This document shows, piece by piece, positions 34,564 through 47,949 of a stretch of 64,000 bases of DNA (the first letter of the stretch is position 1; each line of letters begins with the position of its first letter). The stretch covers positions 306,876 through 370,875 of the forward strand of contig MBPM02000076.1 in NCBI GenBank assembly GCA_001695595.3, written 5' to 3'. The DNA is from Plasmopara viticola (lineage: Eukaryota > Oomycota > Peronosporomycetes > Peronosporales > Peronosporaceae). The notes under the pieces were generated by a model, which saw only the letters and a program-made list of their open reading frames with translations, was not told the DNA's origin and did no database searches. The position numbers and the translations under genes were made by a program.

Positions 34564-35084
34564 TTGTTGTAGTGTTCAAGCCGTTGAGGCTTTGGGTTGC
34601 CACCAGAGCAGAGAAAAACTAGAACTATTTCGTGTAAATTAGGGAGGCATAAATAGTCACTATGGCGGCATTAGTCACAAGTACATAACGTTCGCACTCT
34701 CTAGCCTAAAAGTCCACCCGCGAAAACCTTCATCGAAGTGTTTTGTGTTTTGAGCACATACCAGTGAGCTTTAATGCCACCGAAAAAGCAATATTCACTG
34801 CTTTGACGGTGGCAAGTAAGACCATTTGATGTAAGCCTGTTCACAAGGGGTCGACAAAGCGGACCTTCGTTTCGCATTTGAGAGGCTGACAATTCCAAGA
34901 AAAGGGGGCTACGCTTACCGGCAAATGAGTGCCGTCAACCAAAATAGCTCGAGTGACGCTCCAAGACAGAGTAACTGAAAAGGTCAGTCTCAGTTCGACC
35001 AGCTAAAGGTACGCTTGTGACGTCTGTTAGGCTGGAAACAGACTTGAAAGTGAAATTTGAGGTTTTGTCAGCAGAGTCCTTTCT

Positions 35085-35185
35085 TGTTCTCAATTTGGAC
35101 ATGGAAACTTGATCCTGGGCATGCCATGGCTCGAAATGCAAGGATTCTGGATCGATTGGAGGCACAAGGTCATACACAAGGGAAT
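35085..35185 (+). pseudogene. Ty3/gypsy retropepsin-region relic
   Basis: The plus strand reads LILGMPWLEMQGFWIDWRHK, matching the conserved LGMPWL...P.IDW segment that follows the aspartic protease of oomycete gypsy elements. The preceding NLDMET runs into a stop in another frame, so a frameshift separates it from the motif. No further domain is readable directly downstream. Confidence 0.65.
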
Positions 35186-38100
35186 CTCAAGAGTTATGTT
35201 TCCACCCGTGTTGTGCGTACAGCACCTGTCAGTGCCTGAGAGGTGACCGCGACTGAGTATCAATGATATTGAGGTTGACGTGGCAGCGTCTTTGATACTT
35301 TGCTGATTGGGTAGTTTAGATTCACTCGCAGCATTGATTACCAAAGACTAAAAAAAACGCTCTGCATGTGATAACATGTGGATTACATCGTTTCCCGTGT
35401 ATTTCATAGCACGGTTTTCAAAGATCTGCAGGTTACAGAGATAAACATAGTGGCGTAGGTGCACCACCAACCGCGAGTAACAAAGTTCTCCAAGCAAGCA
35501 ATAGAAGCTAAACAACTTCAAAGGTTAGTAACGAAGTACCACCACAAAAGAATTACATAGCTTCGCGAGAAGCGCCATTAAGAATCGTAACTGACATCGT
35601 GGGTGACAAAGAAGTTTTGTAAAAAGTGTTAAGTGGTATTCAATGATCGATTTGTTTCAAAAGTGTGCGTGAATGTAGGCATGTCAGAGTTATAGACTAG
35701 TTACCAAAATTTGGAAGCTTTTTGACCGAGTGGAAAGCCAAAGATGTGCCAACAACGGTGTTTCTATATATTAAACGAAAGCAACATAGTTATATATTCG
35801 TTGTGGACGAAGATGTTCTGGCCTGGTATTAAAGTAATGCGTGTAGCGTCTTAGCTTAAGATAGTAGAGGACCTTGAAAAATTGATTTATATCTTAAAAA
35901 GAGATACTAAATTTTAATGTCCAGGAATTCACCGTCTAAAAATTTTCGGTGATACACGAGGTTGAACTCACTAAGCAATAAGCATTGTCAGAGATGGTTG
36001 ATAAACTCTTATTCGAAAAGCAAAAGCAAGAATGGCATGGTGCAGGTGTCAAAATCCTAACCCCGTCACCGAATTTCTTTGTTCGAAAACCGAGCTGTAA
36101 TTGGCAATTAATTTTTCTTATGAAAGCAGAAGAATGCAACAATCGCTTCACAAGCTCCAAATACAAGAATGGACACGCTACTTAACAAATTGCTCAGTAT
36201 AGTGCATCAAACTTGATAGATGGCTTTTGTCGAATCCGCATGAGGAAGCTTTATATATGTGATTAGTACATCTAGCGCCATGGCTCGGGGGGATTATTGG
36301 TATTACAAGGATTTAAACTGTTTGATGAGTTTTTATTTCTGATTATTATTTGATTATGACAATAATGCTATTTAAATGAATTAAGTTGGCATAGAGACAC
36401 ATGAGACGAGATTGATATTATGAGGACCAATGACCTTGATGACAGCACCAACAATTGTGTCGCTGTAGCCGAGATAGTGAAGCTTTGGGAGCTTAGCTAG
36501 CAGCTGCGGAATTCGAAAGATTTCGAAAAAGTGGAAGCCGACTCGGCTTAGACTTACGAAAATATCAAAGAAAGTGGGAAGACCTAGTCAGGTATTAATT
36601 AGCATACACCTGACTATGCAGGTCACGGAAATTCTATATTTGATCTCGGGAAAGAGAATATTGAGCGGTGGTGAGACAGTCAGCATCAGAATGCTATATA
36701 TAGCCCTATTTAAGCCATCTATTTTGTAGTTAGTGGTCAAGACAAAGTATTTTGCTGCGCTTACGAGTAGGCTGTTAGTTATTCGCTTCTAAAATGAACG
36801 AAATTTTCATTGGCGAGTCATTTTGGGCTGCCGGAGTAAATCATTCCACTCTCGGATAGCATGAAAACGCAATAAATTTGATGCATTGTCTGGACCTTGA
36901 ACACGATATGTTTTTGAGAACACATGATGATCCAACAAGCGGTCATTAAAGCTTAATATATATTTTTTTGTTTTGCACAGCATACATGTGAGTGACCAGG
37001 TCTGTAAGATCCTGTGTGCTTTACTAGAAAGGAACACATACGGCTCACAGGCCGTTCTCTTTTCAAATCTGCAAGTACTGGTGGTTCTCAAGTTTATCGT
37101 TGGCTTGTCAAATTTAAATAGTAGCAGCTCGCTCAACTAGTTAAGCTGGGAAGCGAATGGCATTGCTGCTCATGAATATAGTATTCATATAGCCATGCCC
37201 TTTTGTGCACTATGGAAACACAAGTTTTCACATAGTTTACTGCTGCGTCTTGGAAACTGCTACTCCAGCTATTACAAGCCCACTAACTAGTGCCAATAGA
37301 AGACGAACCAAAAACGGATAGTCAGGCCGAAGGCGAAGCCATTTGTTTACGATACACAGCCCAGTATGTGCGACGTGAGACCACATTCAAGGCTCGACAA
37401 GTTACAGTGATGAGGTTGCACTCAGCAGTGCATTTCAGGTATTGGCGAGCTTCACGCATATTTTTATGGAGCCGGACTTAGACATATTAGACCTTCACGA
37501 ATCTTCGAAACACGAATGCTCCCGAAATATCAGATTCGAATAATCTCAATGGTCGACGTTGTAAAATATCGGCTGAGCATACTCATTAGAGCCGCGCAGC
37601 TACTCAAATTAACAGTATTTGCAGCCAAACATGGCCGGTGAAAATTTAAAGCATTGTTTTCTGCTTGCAAATCACCATTTGAAGGGTCAGATTTTTTTGT
37701 GATAAAAATAAAACATCGTTTCAGCCAACCTTTCGCCCAATCAAAGCATTGGTCGGTATACACCATCGAGCTTTCCAGAACAGCCGGTGCACCAAAACCT
37801 TTATGAGAGGCATTTTAAAGGTGATACGATTCTCAGATCCTCGAGTCTCATCTATGTATTTTTTCACCTCTTAAAAAAGCGTCCTCATTCTTGGTCTTAC
37901 TAATTGAGGGTACAAGTGGCCACACGGCCGCGAATGATACCCATAGCTTCTTCTGCATTGGTTTTAGGGTTTTCCGGGCGCAAAATGGACACCTTGTGGT
38001 GCGTCTTAGGGCGGTCTATTTAATTCTTAAGCTCGTGAATCACCGTCCATCTCCTTTTTAAAGGCTATAACTGACTATGAATACACTCTTAAAAAGATAT

Positions 38101-38630
38101 AAGTGGTTGCGCATGAGCCTAAGCTGACGACATGTATGTTCGTAGGCCCCCTTAGATTTTCTGGACCCAAGTTGGACCCTCTGGTTAAGTTATTGAAGCC
38201 ATGAGGACCGACGTCACGCCAAATACTACATATGTGTCTTTGTCGCAGATAACCTTACAAAGCAGTTATAGAGCTTGCTTATACTCTTCGAAAACAAATG
38301 CCTTTTTTTCAAGAGTGCGTCCGTCAAATTCGAGTCTTTGTTTTGTGCAGAGAAATCCAAAGCATGTTATTAACTAATTGAGGCCGAGAAGCGGTGATTA
38401 AAGCCAAGCATAGTTGTCTATATCGGCGCTCACAGCATATTGGTTTACAATTGCTCAACCACGTATGTAAGTATTCTTTTTTTGCTGATAGAGTGCTGAC
38501 CCCGTTGCTAGCATGTAAGCTCATCATGTCAATATTTTGTTTGTCCATAATTCTTGACTTAGCCGAAAGCTTTTGGAATCACAAGAAAGTGGTGTTTGTG
38601 TGCCTTGGCAACTAGAGCCTATAATAGCCA
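35186..38630. other. Gene-poor DNA without recognised genes
   Basis: Short frames only, for example a 109-codon minus frame at 36807-37136 (ending LLRFHAIREWNDLLRQ) and 37530-37766 minus. Composition is partly protein-like, but I recognise no family. Confidence 0.35.
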
Positions 38631-38654
38631 GTATCATAGACCGACAAAAGCAAG

Positions 38655-38800
38655 GCTGTTTATAAACACGTATGGCCTTCCGAACGCGATAGTGTCAATT
38701 AGCGACCTGCAAACTATGGCTGCGTTTTGGCAAATAATGTGCCAACTTTTGTCAAACCGTTTGCAGATGTCAGCAAGCAGACCATTCTCAGAGAGGTAAC
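38655..38800 (+). pseudogene. Ty3/gypsy integrase relic
   Basis: The plus strand encodes YGLPNAIVSISDLQTMAAFW, then QLLSNRLQMSASRPFSER. This parallels the second half of the gypsy integrase catalytic core (GLP..IVSDRD..F...FW...LG..L.MS....PQTDGQTER). The catalytic-type SDRD has become SISD and the glycine/glutamine-rich turn is deleted. It is an inactive fragment. Confidence 0.6.
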
Positions 38801-41260
38801 ATATTCGATAAACCATAGTCGCGTGCTAACATAGAATCAAAGAATTCTTTTTAAGTAAGTTACTTATATAACGTTTACGCACTTTTTATCAACATAGGGT
38901 AATTTTACATATGATATTTCCTGATTTCGTGAGCAGTCGGTTGGGTGTAGAAGTTCATTTGTCTAAGGTAAACAAAAGGTTAACATGATAGAGGAAGTCG
39001 AAATGTTCGTTTTAAAGTGGATAACAATTGATGAATACTAAAATCTAAATATTTCAATATCTCGAACCATACTTGAATCGCTTTATAAGACATTTACAGT
39101 TTTAGTACATTATGAATCAGCTCGCGCTATTGACCCTACCAAAACAATTTGGTTGAATTCAACATCTGGCGTCTTAAGAGCTACTACAATGCACAGGATT
39201 TGCAAGTTTAGCACTTCACCGACACGCATCCCCACGCTCAGTCGTTCTGTTAGGCCAAAAATATGACGATGCAGTGCCATAGCCACCGCCTTATTGACCA
39301 TAAGGCTGAGGGGTTGAGTAAACAGCGATACGAAGCAACCTCTTAACATACCTCGATGACCTCAAGCTGAGACCTGCGATAATGAATTTTGATGTGAAGC
39401 TTGATCCTACAAAGCAGCGTTTGGTTTCCAAAGCCACGTCTCAAAAGACCTTCAAGATCCGGGATCGTTCCAAAGCAGCTGTGGCCTACTAGCCGTGAAG
39501 GACCCCGAGGTAAAACAAAATTTGGTTGCGTAAAAGCTGCTGCTTCCTATGAACAAGTGTCAGGTCACGACAGAAGTGCCCACCTCCGATGCTTATTGAA
39601 TGCCAAATCCAGTGAAACTGTTTTATAAAGTGCATTGTGAAGCAGAGACATTTTTACGTCTTCTTATGTAGTGATTTATTTAAGCAGTTTGACCAATTCG
39701 CCATGACTGATCGAGAAAAAAAGTAGAAGCGACGGGCTTGTATATAAACCTCGAACTTTTACCAACACGCTAAGGCTTCATGAGAAAGACTTACTCGAGA
39801 TGTAAAATCTTATTTTTAACGCCTAGCTTAGCAGCAAACTGATATGATTTCTAATGGGCAGAGAAATTCTTATTTTTGAGCGCAAAACACTCAGCTCACT
39901 ATGGTTGGGTTTCAACTTGTGAGGTTTACATAACCTCAGGGTATGTATATGCGGTGGTTAGCGTGCTAAATGGCATTTGCAGACCAAGTGCTATCCATCT
40001 TTGTACTAAGTGAAGTCCTTGCTCTAAAAGCACTTGTATGACCACCGCAAGGTCGCGCTGGATAGAAATTTCTCTAAACAGATTCTTCTCGTACACACCA
40101 CGCGAGGAGTGAACTTTAAAATATTCTTACGGCGCGATGCAGACGATCACACTAGTCGAAACTGTGGCCTGCATTTCTTGGAGAGTAAGTCGTTTTATTT
40201 TCTTCAGATTCGCTAATGGAGGGTAAGTGGGCGTAAAGAAACGGCGACTTATGACGGCACTCGTCAATGGGCGATCGTCGCCGACTGCATTGGAGACTTA
40301 GGTCATTAAATTTGCCCGCAAATGTGCCAAGGGCTTTCGTATTTGACTTCACCCTTTCTAATATCGGTAACATCTTCAACAAAGGCTTGTTCTTCGGGCA
40401 GTAATCGCTAGAAATCGACAAGATTATTCCTTCTCAATGAGTGAGGCTTCTTGCATGGCTGGTGAGTCTGACGACAAATTTGACACTAATCTCCAAGCGA
40501 TACAGTTGTTTTGATAGCACACTCGTTATGTTTGAGCTTTTGTAGCCTTCGCGGTGCACCTCATCAGAGTTTTTAACTAGAAACGGAGCTATCTGCTCAC
40601 TACCAGGCGAGGGAACGCGGTTGGCGCGCAATTTCTGCTGTGATGGGAATAAAAGAGCTTTACAGAGCCTTCTTTACCCAAGAAGATCTTTGATGATTAC
40701 TTCGAAATTGTCGACGCGAACTCTTTGCTATAGGCGCAGCTTTTGAGGCAGATCTAGCCTTAGGCACATCAAGCGATTTTGACGCACAGGCACCTTCAAA
40801 TGTCAAAGCAGCTTTCTGGAGAGCCGGATTGAACGCCATTCGATGACTCGGCTGATTGGCATCCCATTTCACTGCCCGTTTGGTTCGGTTATCTTTATGA
40901 CAAATCGATTTATTATAGAAGAAATTTGAAGTGAAGAATATCATTCATCGCTTTTCTGGTACTAATCTTTGTGTATATAATGTGACAGGAAAATAGTTTC
41001 ATTTTAAATTCGTAAAAAGCTAGTTCATCGCAGTTAAAAACAAGCTGTCCCGTTCAATATAATGTTTGACTAATGTGTTTTGAAAGCTGTCTTTAATGTA
41101 ATTGATCCTTAAACAGATTTTAATATTTGCTGGCATTCATATCAGCATAATTCAATTTGCTGCAGACAAAGACAATTAGAGGCTATTAATTAGATAAAAT
41201 GCTGGGTAAAGTATCTTATATATGGTATCTTAGAAGCCTCTCGATTTTAAGCGCACACAT
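38801..41260. other. Gene-poor DNA without recognised genes
   Basis: Only short frames are present, for example 39401-39628 plus, 40152-40421 minus and 40660-40944 minus. None has a motif I can place. Confidence 0.35.
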
Positions 41261-41598
41261 CTAAATGTTTTTCGGAAAAGGTTGGGGTGACGCCCTCCTT
41301 CCAAGCGCGGGGGCTAAATGCTCGCGCGCTTCGGGCAGGTGCTCTCGGGCATCTGCAGGTCTTTAACGAGTCTCACCCTCGACGCGACGGTCTCCAGCAC
41401 TAGGGGGCTCTTACCAAGTCAGAACTACACAAAATAATGGAATACCCTCACGGCCTCGGTGTTGGCTGCACTGCCCGCCGAACGAGACCAGACGTATGCA
41501 GACACCACTCTATGCCGTGGACTAGCCATAGAGCATAGCACGTGCATAACTTGGCAACGCGATAACGTAATACAATACAATACAATACAACTAAATGT
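41261..41598 (+). mobile_element. SINE-like retroelement, copy 2, with perfect 8-bp TSD
   Basis: Core 41269-41590 (~322 bp) is flanked by CTAAATGT at 41261-41268 and 41591-41598, an exact target-site duplication. The 3' end is a run of AATAC/TACAA units (~41569-41590), longer than in copy 1. It is colinear with copy 1 at high identity; copy 1 has ~10 extra bases near 6540 and differs by scattered substitutions. The perfect TSD and longer tail suggest this copy is younger. No protein is encoded. Confidence 0.8.
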
Positions 41599-41829
41599 AG
41601 GTTTCAAATAGGTTGAAGTAAAATAGCGAGATTGCTAAATACCAATACACTTGCTCTTTGCCTCAATAATTTTTTCGCCGAAATTTACTGAAAAGCAGGT
41701 TCTGCACATCTACATATTATATATAGATATCACGGTTTAGGCAGAAACTTTAAATGAGGGTCATGAAATGCACCAGGGACAACGCACGCTTTTTCAACAC
41801 TCATATTGAATAAAGAAAAAATCATGACA

Positions 41830-42956
41830 TTAGATGCTGATTTGGAGAACTTCGGACAAACAAATGTCTAACAAGTAGGCCGTAAGTCCCCAAATTACAT
41901 GCGGGCAACCCGTGAAGACTGGTGTGGCATTGCTATGGTAAATCCAATTGTCTTGGTTCATCAAGTCACGCAATGACACGGTGAAAAGAGACTCGACTTC
42001 GGCCTCGTTAATGGCTAAAGTACGATCGCTCATCTCACCAACAAAGCCCACAACAGGCGTGACTGCAATACCGGTAATCGAGGTGACGCTGGACCAATCG
42101 CAGCGCAGCACACCCAAGACATCGACACTCTCGGGTGCCAGTCCGACCTCTTCATTCATCTCACGTAAGCAAGTGCCTTCGACACTGGAGTCACTGGAGT
42201 CTACCATACCTCCAGGAAAACACACCTCGCCCTTGTGTTTACCAACAGTGCGCGAACGCAGTGTAAAGAGTACGGATGGTTCGCCTTCAAATGTGCACAG
42301 TGGAATGACCACAGCTGCACGCGCTGAATAAGCCTTGGTAATCTGCCGTGGCAGTCGGCTCAGCCGCTTGCGGATGCGCTCAAGATGGCGTTTACTGAAT
42401 GCATTGGCAACTGGCGTTCGCCGTAGTGTGCTCTTATTGTGCTGAGCAAAATCTGTATGTAATTCCAGACAGATTAGTCATTTCAACATCTCAAAAACAT
42501 CAGTGACGAGAAGAACGGCGTACCGTGATATGGCTTGAGCACCGATTCCAGCTCGTCCAATTTTTTCTCGCTCAAAAGTTCGGCACACAGCCGCAAGGTG
42601 TATTCACGATCCTGGTACGCAGCAGCAAGCACCGGCGCCGTGTAATTATTTACCAAGAAGCTGGCGTCCATCCTCGGCTTTTCGAACTCACGCGAGAAAG
42701 AATTCGCTTCGTTCGCATCCTGCTCCTGCGGGTTGGTTTCTTGGTTAGTCCTCTCAGGATCGGGGTCTTCCATTGCGCTGTGCTGGTTGCTGCCATGGTA
42801 ACTCAGTCGATTGTTGTGGGTGGAAGTAGATGACACTGCATGGCTATAAGGGCGAAAGGCAGTCGTGGGCGTACGATGGACCGCCTCAAAGAAGTACCGA
42901 CGCGATTGAATCTGTGTACTTGAGACCTCGAATAAAGTAAAGCCGACCCGTCGCAT
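41830..42956 (-). CDS. Nudix hydrolase, CoA-pyrophosphatase type (NUDT7/NUDT8-like)
   Basis: Exons 42524..42956 and 41830..42452 (minus) give about 351 residues. The C-terminal half is a Nudix domain: GKHKGEVCFPGGMVDSSDSS runs into TCLREMNEEVGL. The FPGG...D..D...TALREA.EEVGL form is the CoA-diphosphatase subgroup, whose members cleave CoA and related dinucleotides. REMNEE supplies the metal-binding acids. The N-terminus (MRRVGFTLFEVSSTQIQSRR) is Arg-rich without acidic residues, as in mitochondrial presequences. A linker with a helical stretch (PVLAAAYQDREYTLRLCAEL) has no family I know. Start 42956 is the first in-frame ATG; an AG near 42990 leaves an upstream exon possible. Confidence 0.8.
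42453..42523 (-). other. Phase-1 intron in the Nudix gene
   Basis: On the minus strand the donor is CACG|GTACGC, a TGACTAATC branch-like sequence lies in the middle and TTACATACAG is the acceptor (71 nt). Splicing turns the split codon into Asp and joins VLKPYH to FAQHNKSTLRRTPVANAF. This gives one open frame through the Nudix domain. Confidence 0.8.
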
Positions 42957-43036
42957 GGTGCGATATCGACTGGACAGCTCTAACAATACTATAGCAGTAA
43001 ATAATGGCGAATTAATTGGAAAAAAGGTGCGCACAT

Positions 43037-44600
43037 TTTATTCCGTCGACGAGCTTATCGAGCATAATTATTTACCAAAAACTTTGAGAAAACAAATCGC
43101 TGAAAAACTAGCGCAAATTTGACAAAAAATAGCCATAACAACACTAAAACCTACTTTTGTCATGGGAAAAAAGATAAACGAATACAAGCATTCTTCGCAA
43201 GCCCCATCGCGACAGTTATCGATGTCGTTGATTCAAGAGTTGACGATGCAGTCACTGCGAATGTGTTTAAAAAAATTTTCGGCAACTTCTTCTATTATGA
43301 CCGACTTCTCTGCAGTGTCACATCGACTAGAATGTCGCCAAGCCATTTTTCACAATCTCAAGCTGCGACGGATTACGCTGCGTAATAGCTTTGCGATTGG
43401 TGTCCAAAAGCATTGATAGGGCGCCTGCGACCATGCTAAACAGGCGAATCTAAACTTGGTAGTACGTCGCAATGGACAAAAAATCTTGATCTCAGTACAT
43501 TTTCTTCAAGCTTTTCTTGGATACGTTACAATTTGATGCGAAAGCAAACAACACTGCTTCTTGTCGATAAGACTGCACCTACTACCAGTGCGATTCAAGG
43601 CTCAGCATTCTTGGCGATTTGGATTGATGCTGCTGTCGCTTGTCGAAACTTGTGTCCGCACGGCATCCCCATAGTTGGAATTAAAATATTGTGACATTCC
43701 ACGTCGTTGTCGTCGTCATTCTATGAAGCTAAACCAAGCCGCACTTTATTTTGTTTGAATGCTAGGCTTCAGTAGGGACCTGGCTCCTAACGGCCGAAAA
43801 GACTGATCCGTATTGACGCTCTTTTCGACTCGAATAGTTGCAAGTTGATTGATACAGGCAAGCTTGCAGGCAGTTTTACCGTCGGCAAAATCCTCGTCTA
43901 CACTGTTATCAATGACCTTGGTTGTGACTAAGGTATCCAGGGCTCACATGAGACTTGGGACTGAGGATCAAAATACATTTGAAAAGCTCCACTGTAATTT
44001 TTAGATAAGTCGATGGTGTGCGCCGACTCATGCCTTCTGTGGATTATAAAAAATCCGATGAGATGGTTTTTTCGTTGCTGAACTTACGCTTTTAGCGGTA
44101 GGGTTTTAAAATTCAACAATATTCCATCCCCTTAAATAAACACATTCAAATTCCATCGCCTCACACTAATGGAAAATTTCTTTTGTTCATATTAAGCGGG
44201 TGCAATCGTTTCTGTTCGGTAACTTGGCCGAGAAATATATTTTTTTTCGATCCCCACAGCACATTAGTAGCCTAACATGTGCAGGTGGGTAGCCAAGTAT
44301 GTGAGGACCTTTAAGGTCTATCAGGGAATCGAAACTGCGTCGCACAAGTCAGCTTCGTTACAAACCCGCCAATTCGGAGCATCATGTATATAGCGTACTT
44401 AAGATCTTTGTCGTTCGAAACAATGACTCGACGAATTAATCTAATAGTGAATTAGATCATCTACCTACCCATAGCGGTGCAACTACGAACGCTGTCGAGT
44501 AATACATACTCGACTTTGACATCTTCACTCACAAAGATCATAGCAGCATAGATTCTACATTAGCTCCGATATATACGCCCGACGAATCCATTCACTAATA
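43037..44600. other. Gene-poor DNA
   Basis: This stretch includes the Nudix 5' flank and, at 44015-44110, the second copy of the dispersed repeat found at 20048. The short plus frames at 43119-43416 show no recognisable domain. Confidence 0.35.
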
Positions 44601-44619
44601 AGGTTATTGACACCAACAC

Positions 44620-45400
44620 TATGTGCCACTTTTAATACAGCCGCTTAAAAGCGCATCAGCAAGCACGCAGAGTTTGCCAGGCTTCTATTCAACAAAGTTA
44701 TAAATTTTCGCGAAGAATGACAGCCACCTCGCTGTTCTTTGGGACAAATGAAGCGTATTCTCCACCATCACTAAGTACACATGGCTGGAAAACGAGCACA
44801 AAAGGCTGAGGATACACTTCGTACTTTTGCGTTGCTTACTTTATGACCAGTGAGTTCTTGTCATCATCGACATTTTGTTTTGACAGTCCTGGACTGAAAC
44901 GCGATAACTCGCGTAAGTCTGTCCTCATCGAGTCAGAATAATGCAAAGTCGTTGGCATAGACATACGTGACGCGAAGTGGCTTTAGCTTGTCTTGCAAGC
45001 CAGAACTAAATGCAATTCTTTTTGTTTAAAACGCCTTCCTTGGGGCCACCCAATCTTCATTTTTTAATAGATCCGACAAAGGCTTTGCACGACCCGCAAA
45101 GCCATCAACATGTGGACGACTAGGCCTCGCTCATTCCTTAAATCCTTGTGGAAACGTGGCGTAGGCCAAGCCAAAACAGCTTTCATTATCTTGGGCGTTG
45201 CTTGAACTTCATGGTCGCTTACAATGAAGCTGAGGTGTCTAATTTCCTTCGCCGCAGAGACACACATGTGTCAATATTAGAATATATTTTATTGATTCTT
45301 ACGACCTTTATAAAGTTGTCTATAATGGCATTCACCTTTAGAGTAGTTATGGACACAGGTTTGGGTAAAAGTCCGTCTTGGTCCAAACAATTGCATGATC
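44620..45400 (-). pseudogene. Ty3/gypsy reverse transcriptase / RNase H relic
   Basis: The minus strand shows gypsy segments in the right order, in shifting frames. RT thumb/connection: IRHLSFIVSDHEV, then KAVLAWPTPRFHKDLRNERG. RNase H start: YVYANDFALF, a stop, then RVIAFQSRTVK. RNase H end: HLSQRTARWLSFFAK, then KPGKLCVLADALLSG. These parallel the LG.IVS..GV..DP.KIKAI..WP.P...KDLR and LSQRMARWLSFFAEY...KPGK.N.LADALSRR signatures of oomycete gypsy elements. Several stops and indels make it inactive. No LTRs were found by eye. Confidence 0.75.
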
Positions 45401-47940
45401 AAAGGGTCAGACCTTCTCCTAGTGCTCGATAGCTCATGTGACACCCTTATAGCGTATCGTTAGGCGAACCAGCACTGTAAAAAGTAAATTAACTTTTTTA
45501 TTTTTTTTATTTTTTAGTATTAGAACAAGTGGTACTGTACAACGTACATCATAGAAAAGGTTTGTGTGTAGTGGCCATTGTAAGGTTCAAATTTCTGTGA
45601 CCATGATCCAGTCACGACTTTTGTTTGGTTTTCCAGCACAGAAAGACTGTAATGAGTGTGAATGTTGCAAATTCCGTACCAAGCCAATTTTCTGTTAGCT
45701 CACACTGCACTTGTGGGTAACATTAATTGCTATGCGACACAGCACTTTGTGCCTGGCATCGGGGTAATTTCGTGCCTAGTTCCTTTATCTGGTGATAGAA
45801 TTGTTGGACGCCACATTTGAGTATTTCCGCAAAATTTTAAATTGTACTAGGGTCAAGAAGCATTGAGCACTGCGATGCAGAATTATTCTGTCGACAACAG
45901 GGATATATTCATATTCTCAAGAGGGCCCTCGTTCTTTCAAAATTACCCCTGATACACTTCTGGTTTCTAAATTAGTTAAGGACTCGGTAGCTTGAAACTC
46001 CATACGACAGCCTTGAGCTGCCTGGACATCAATTTGAGCGCACCTGCTGTGATTCAACGACCAATTAAACTGCCTCTTTTCGTGTCAGCCATACACTCAT
46101 CACAAAAACTAAGGTCTTTTTTGGTAGGGTGTCCGGGTCTTACTGGTGATCAGCGCTTATCTTGCTCCGATAACGCAGCGTCTGCGAGCAAATCAGATCA
46201 TTTGACGAGACGAATGTCTTCAAGCCAGAACGAGATCCAGTAGCTGAGCTCCGAGCATAGCAATATGTCCTGCTGACTCACGGGCGCTTTCTTTTTATCA
46301 AACCCTTTGAGAATAATGCACGTCGTTTGTGACTCTTTCCACATAATTTGTTCGCGATGCTAGGTGATTCTGTCACTTTTGAAAGGTTTTAATAGTCAAT
46401 GATTCGCCTACGGAGGTACGTTATCTACCTGATTATTCATGTCTCCAGGAAGGATCGAAGCACCACCCGCCTCTGTCGAACGAGCAATTTGCACTTCTTG
46501 TAAAAAATGGTGATTATTTCATGCCTGAGTAGGCAGCTGAATCCTTAGACCTGAAGCAGTTAGCAATTCTGCTAAGCAGCAGGAACGCGGATTGACGTGC
46601 AAACTATAAGAAGTAGTACTCGTACTCTAACACGGGCTCAGGCAACCTCAACGGTAGCGCTCAATGTGGGAGCTAACCCACTAAAACTTGATATTCCCAG
46701 TACTGGCCTCTCTAAATTACAATTGATTAAGTGTTCGTGGTGTTCGCACTCTATAACCTGAGAGGCCAGACTAAAGGCTGGGCGATAACCCAAAACACCG
46801 TTAACCGAAGTGTTTGAATTTTAAGCTTATACAAGAACAGTCAGGAAGCGAGTTCCTGCGGGACAAGTCTGGGTCTTACCAATGTTGAGATTTCTTGCAA
46901 TAGCGGTAAGCATGGATTTCAAAAAAATTTCCTGTGGAGTAAGTGAGTCATTGGTTTCCATTGTTGAGGCGTCATTCCTTAAAAAAGCCTAGAGAACCTA
47001 ACGTAGAGCCACCTTGCACTCAACGCTGTATAATGCTGGCCTTAACAATAAAGAGGTCGGTCTATGTTTTCTAGGCAGGCTTGTTTCTTCAGAATGCATT
47101 CGTTGAGCATAGAAATCATAAATTTCCTGGCTCGGGTTTAGTCTTAATAAACTTAAGTACTGCCAAGCAAAGTAGTATTCGCTACAGGGGCTGCAAAATG
47201 AACCACATTCTTTGTGTTAGTTTCCATCATTAGAGAGATTGAATTTATATATGGCGCGTTCAATAAAATATTTACTGACTAATTGATTCAACAAAATATT
47301 TGTAATTTCCACTCCTACATTTATTCTTGATAAGCGACTAAGGCGACACATTTGTAGGTGAGTCTAAAAAAAGGGACGGCTTGCGAATATAATATTACGG
47401 CTTCGAACGTATTGTATATGATACAAAAATGATAAGAGATTGCAAGTGTGTGCATTGCGGCTTACAAACTGCCGAACAAATATACCAGATTCATTCATTA
47501 CACCATAGATCTGATGGTACCTCTGCGGTTATTCGTTGTTAAGAGTGAAGGTCGGCATATGGCTACCAGTTGCAATGCGGAAAGATCATTTCATTGGCTG
47601 AATAATTGACAAGTATAAATTTGATAAAGCCCATAGTAGATGAAATATGGCCTGACATGAAACAAGTTCTAGTTAATCCATATTGACTACTTTTAGCCCG
47701 ATCGAGTGAGAAATCTATTCACTCGCAAATGTCACTCCTAACCGTAAATCCCTAAGTCATTGACCAATGATGTTTTAATATTGCACATTGCTGGCAAGCT
47801 GATCCCGTAAATATTGTGCATCAATTAAAGTGTGCTTTTGCTCAAGAACTCTTTAATAGGGAGAGCTGCTACCAGGCCCCCTTTTCGCTAATCAGCCCTC
47901 TCTACAATTTTAATAGTAGTGCGAGGTTTTTGCACGTATT
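45401..47940. other. Gene-poor DNA without recognised genes
   Basis: No frame longer than about 95 codons and no motif. A segment near 46475-46500 (TCGAACGAGCAATTTGCACT) resembles 34412-34431 (TCGAACGAGCAATTCGCACT), and both are followed ~270 bp later by GTTCGCACTCT, so this is another old dispersed repeat. Confidence 0.4.
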
Positions 47941-47949
47941 AAAAACCTG

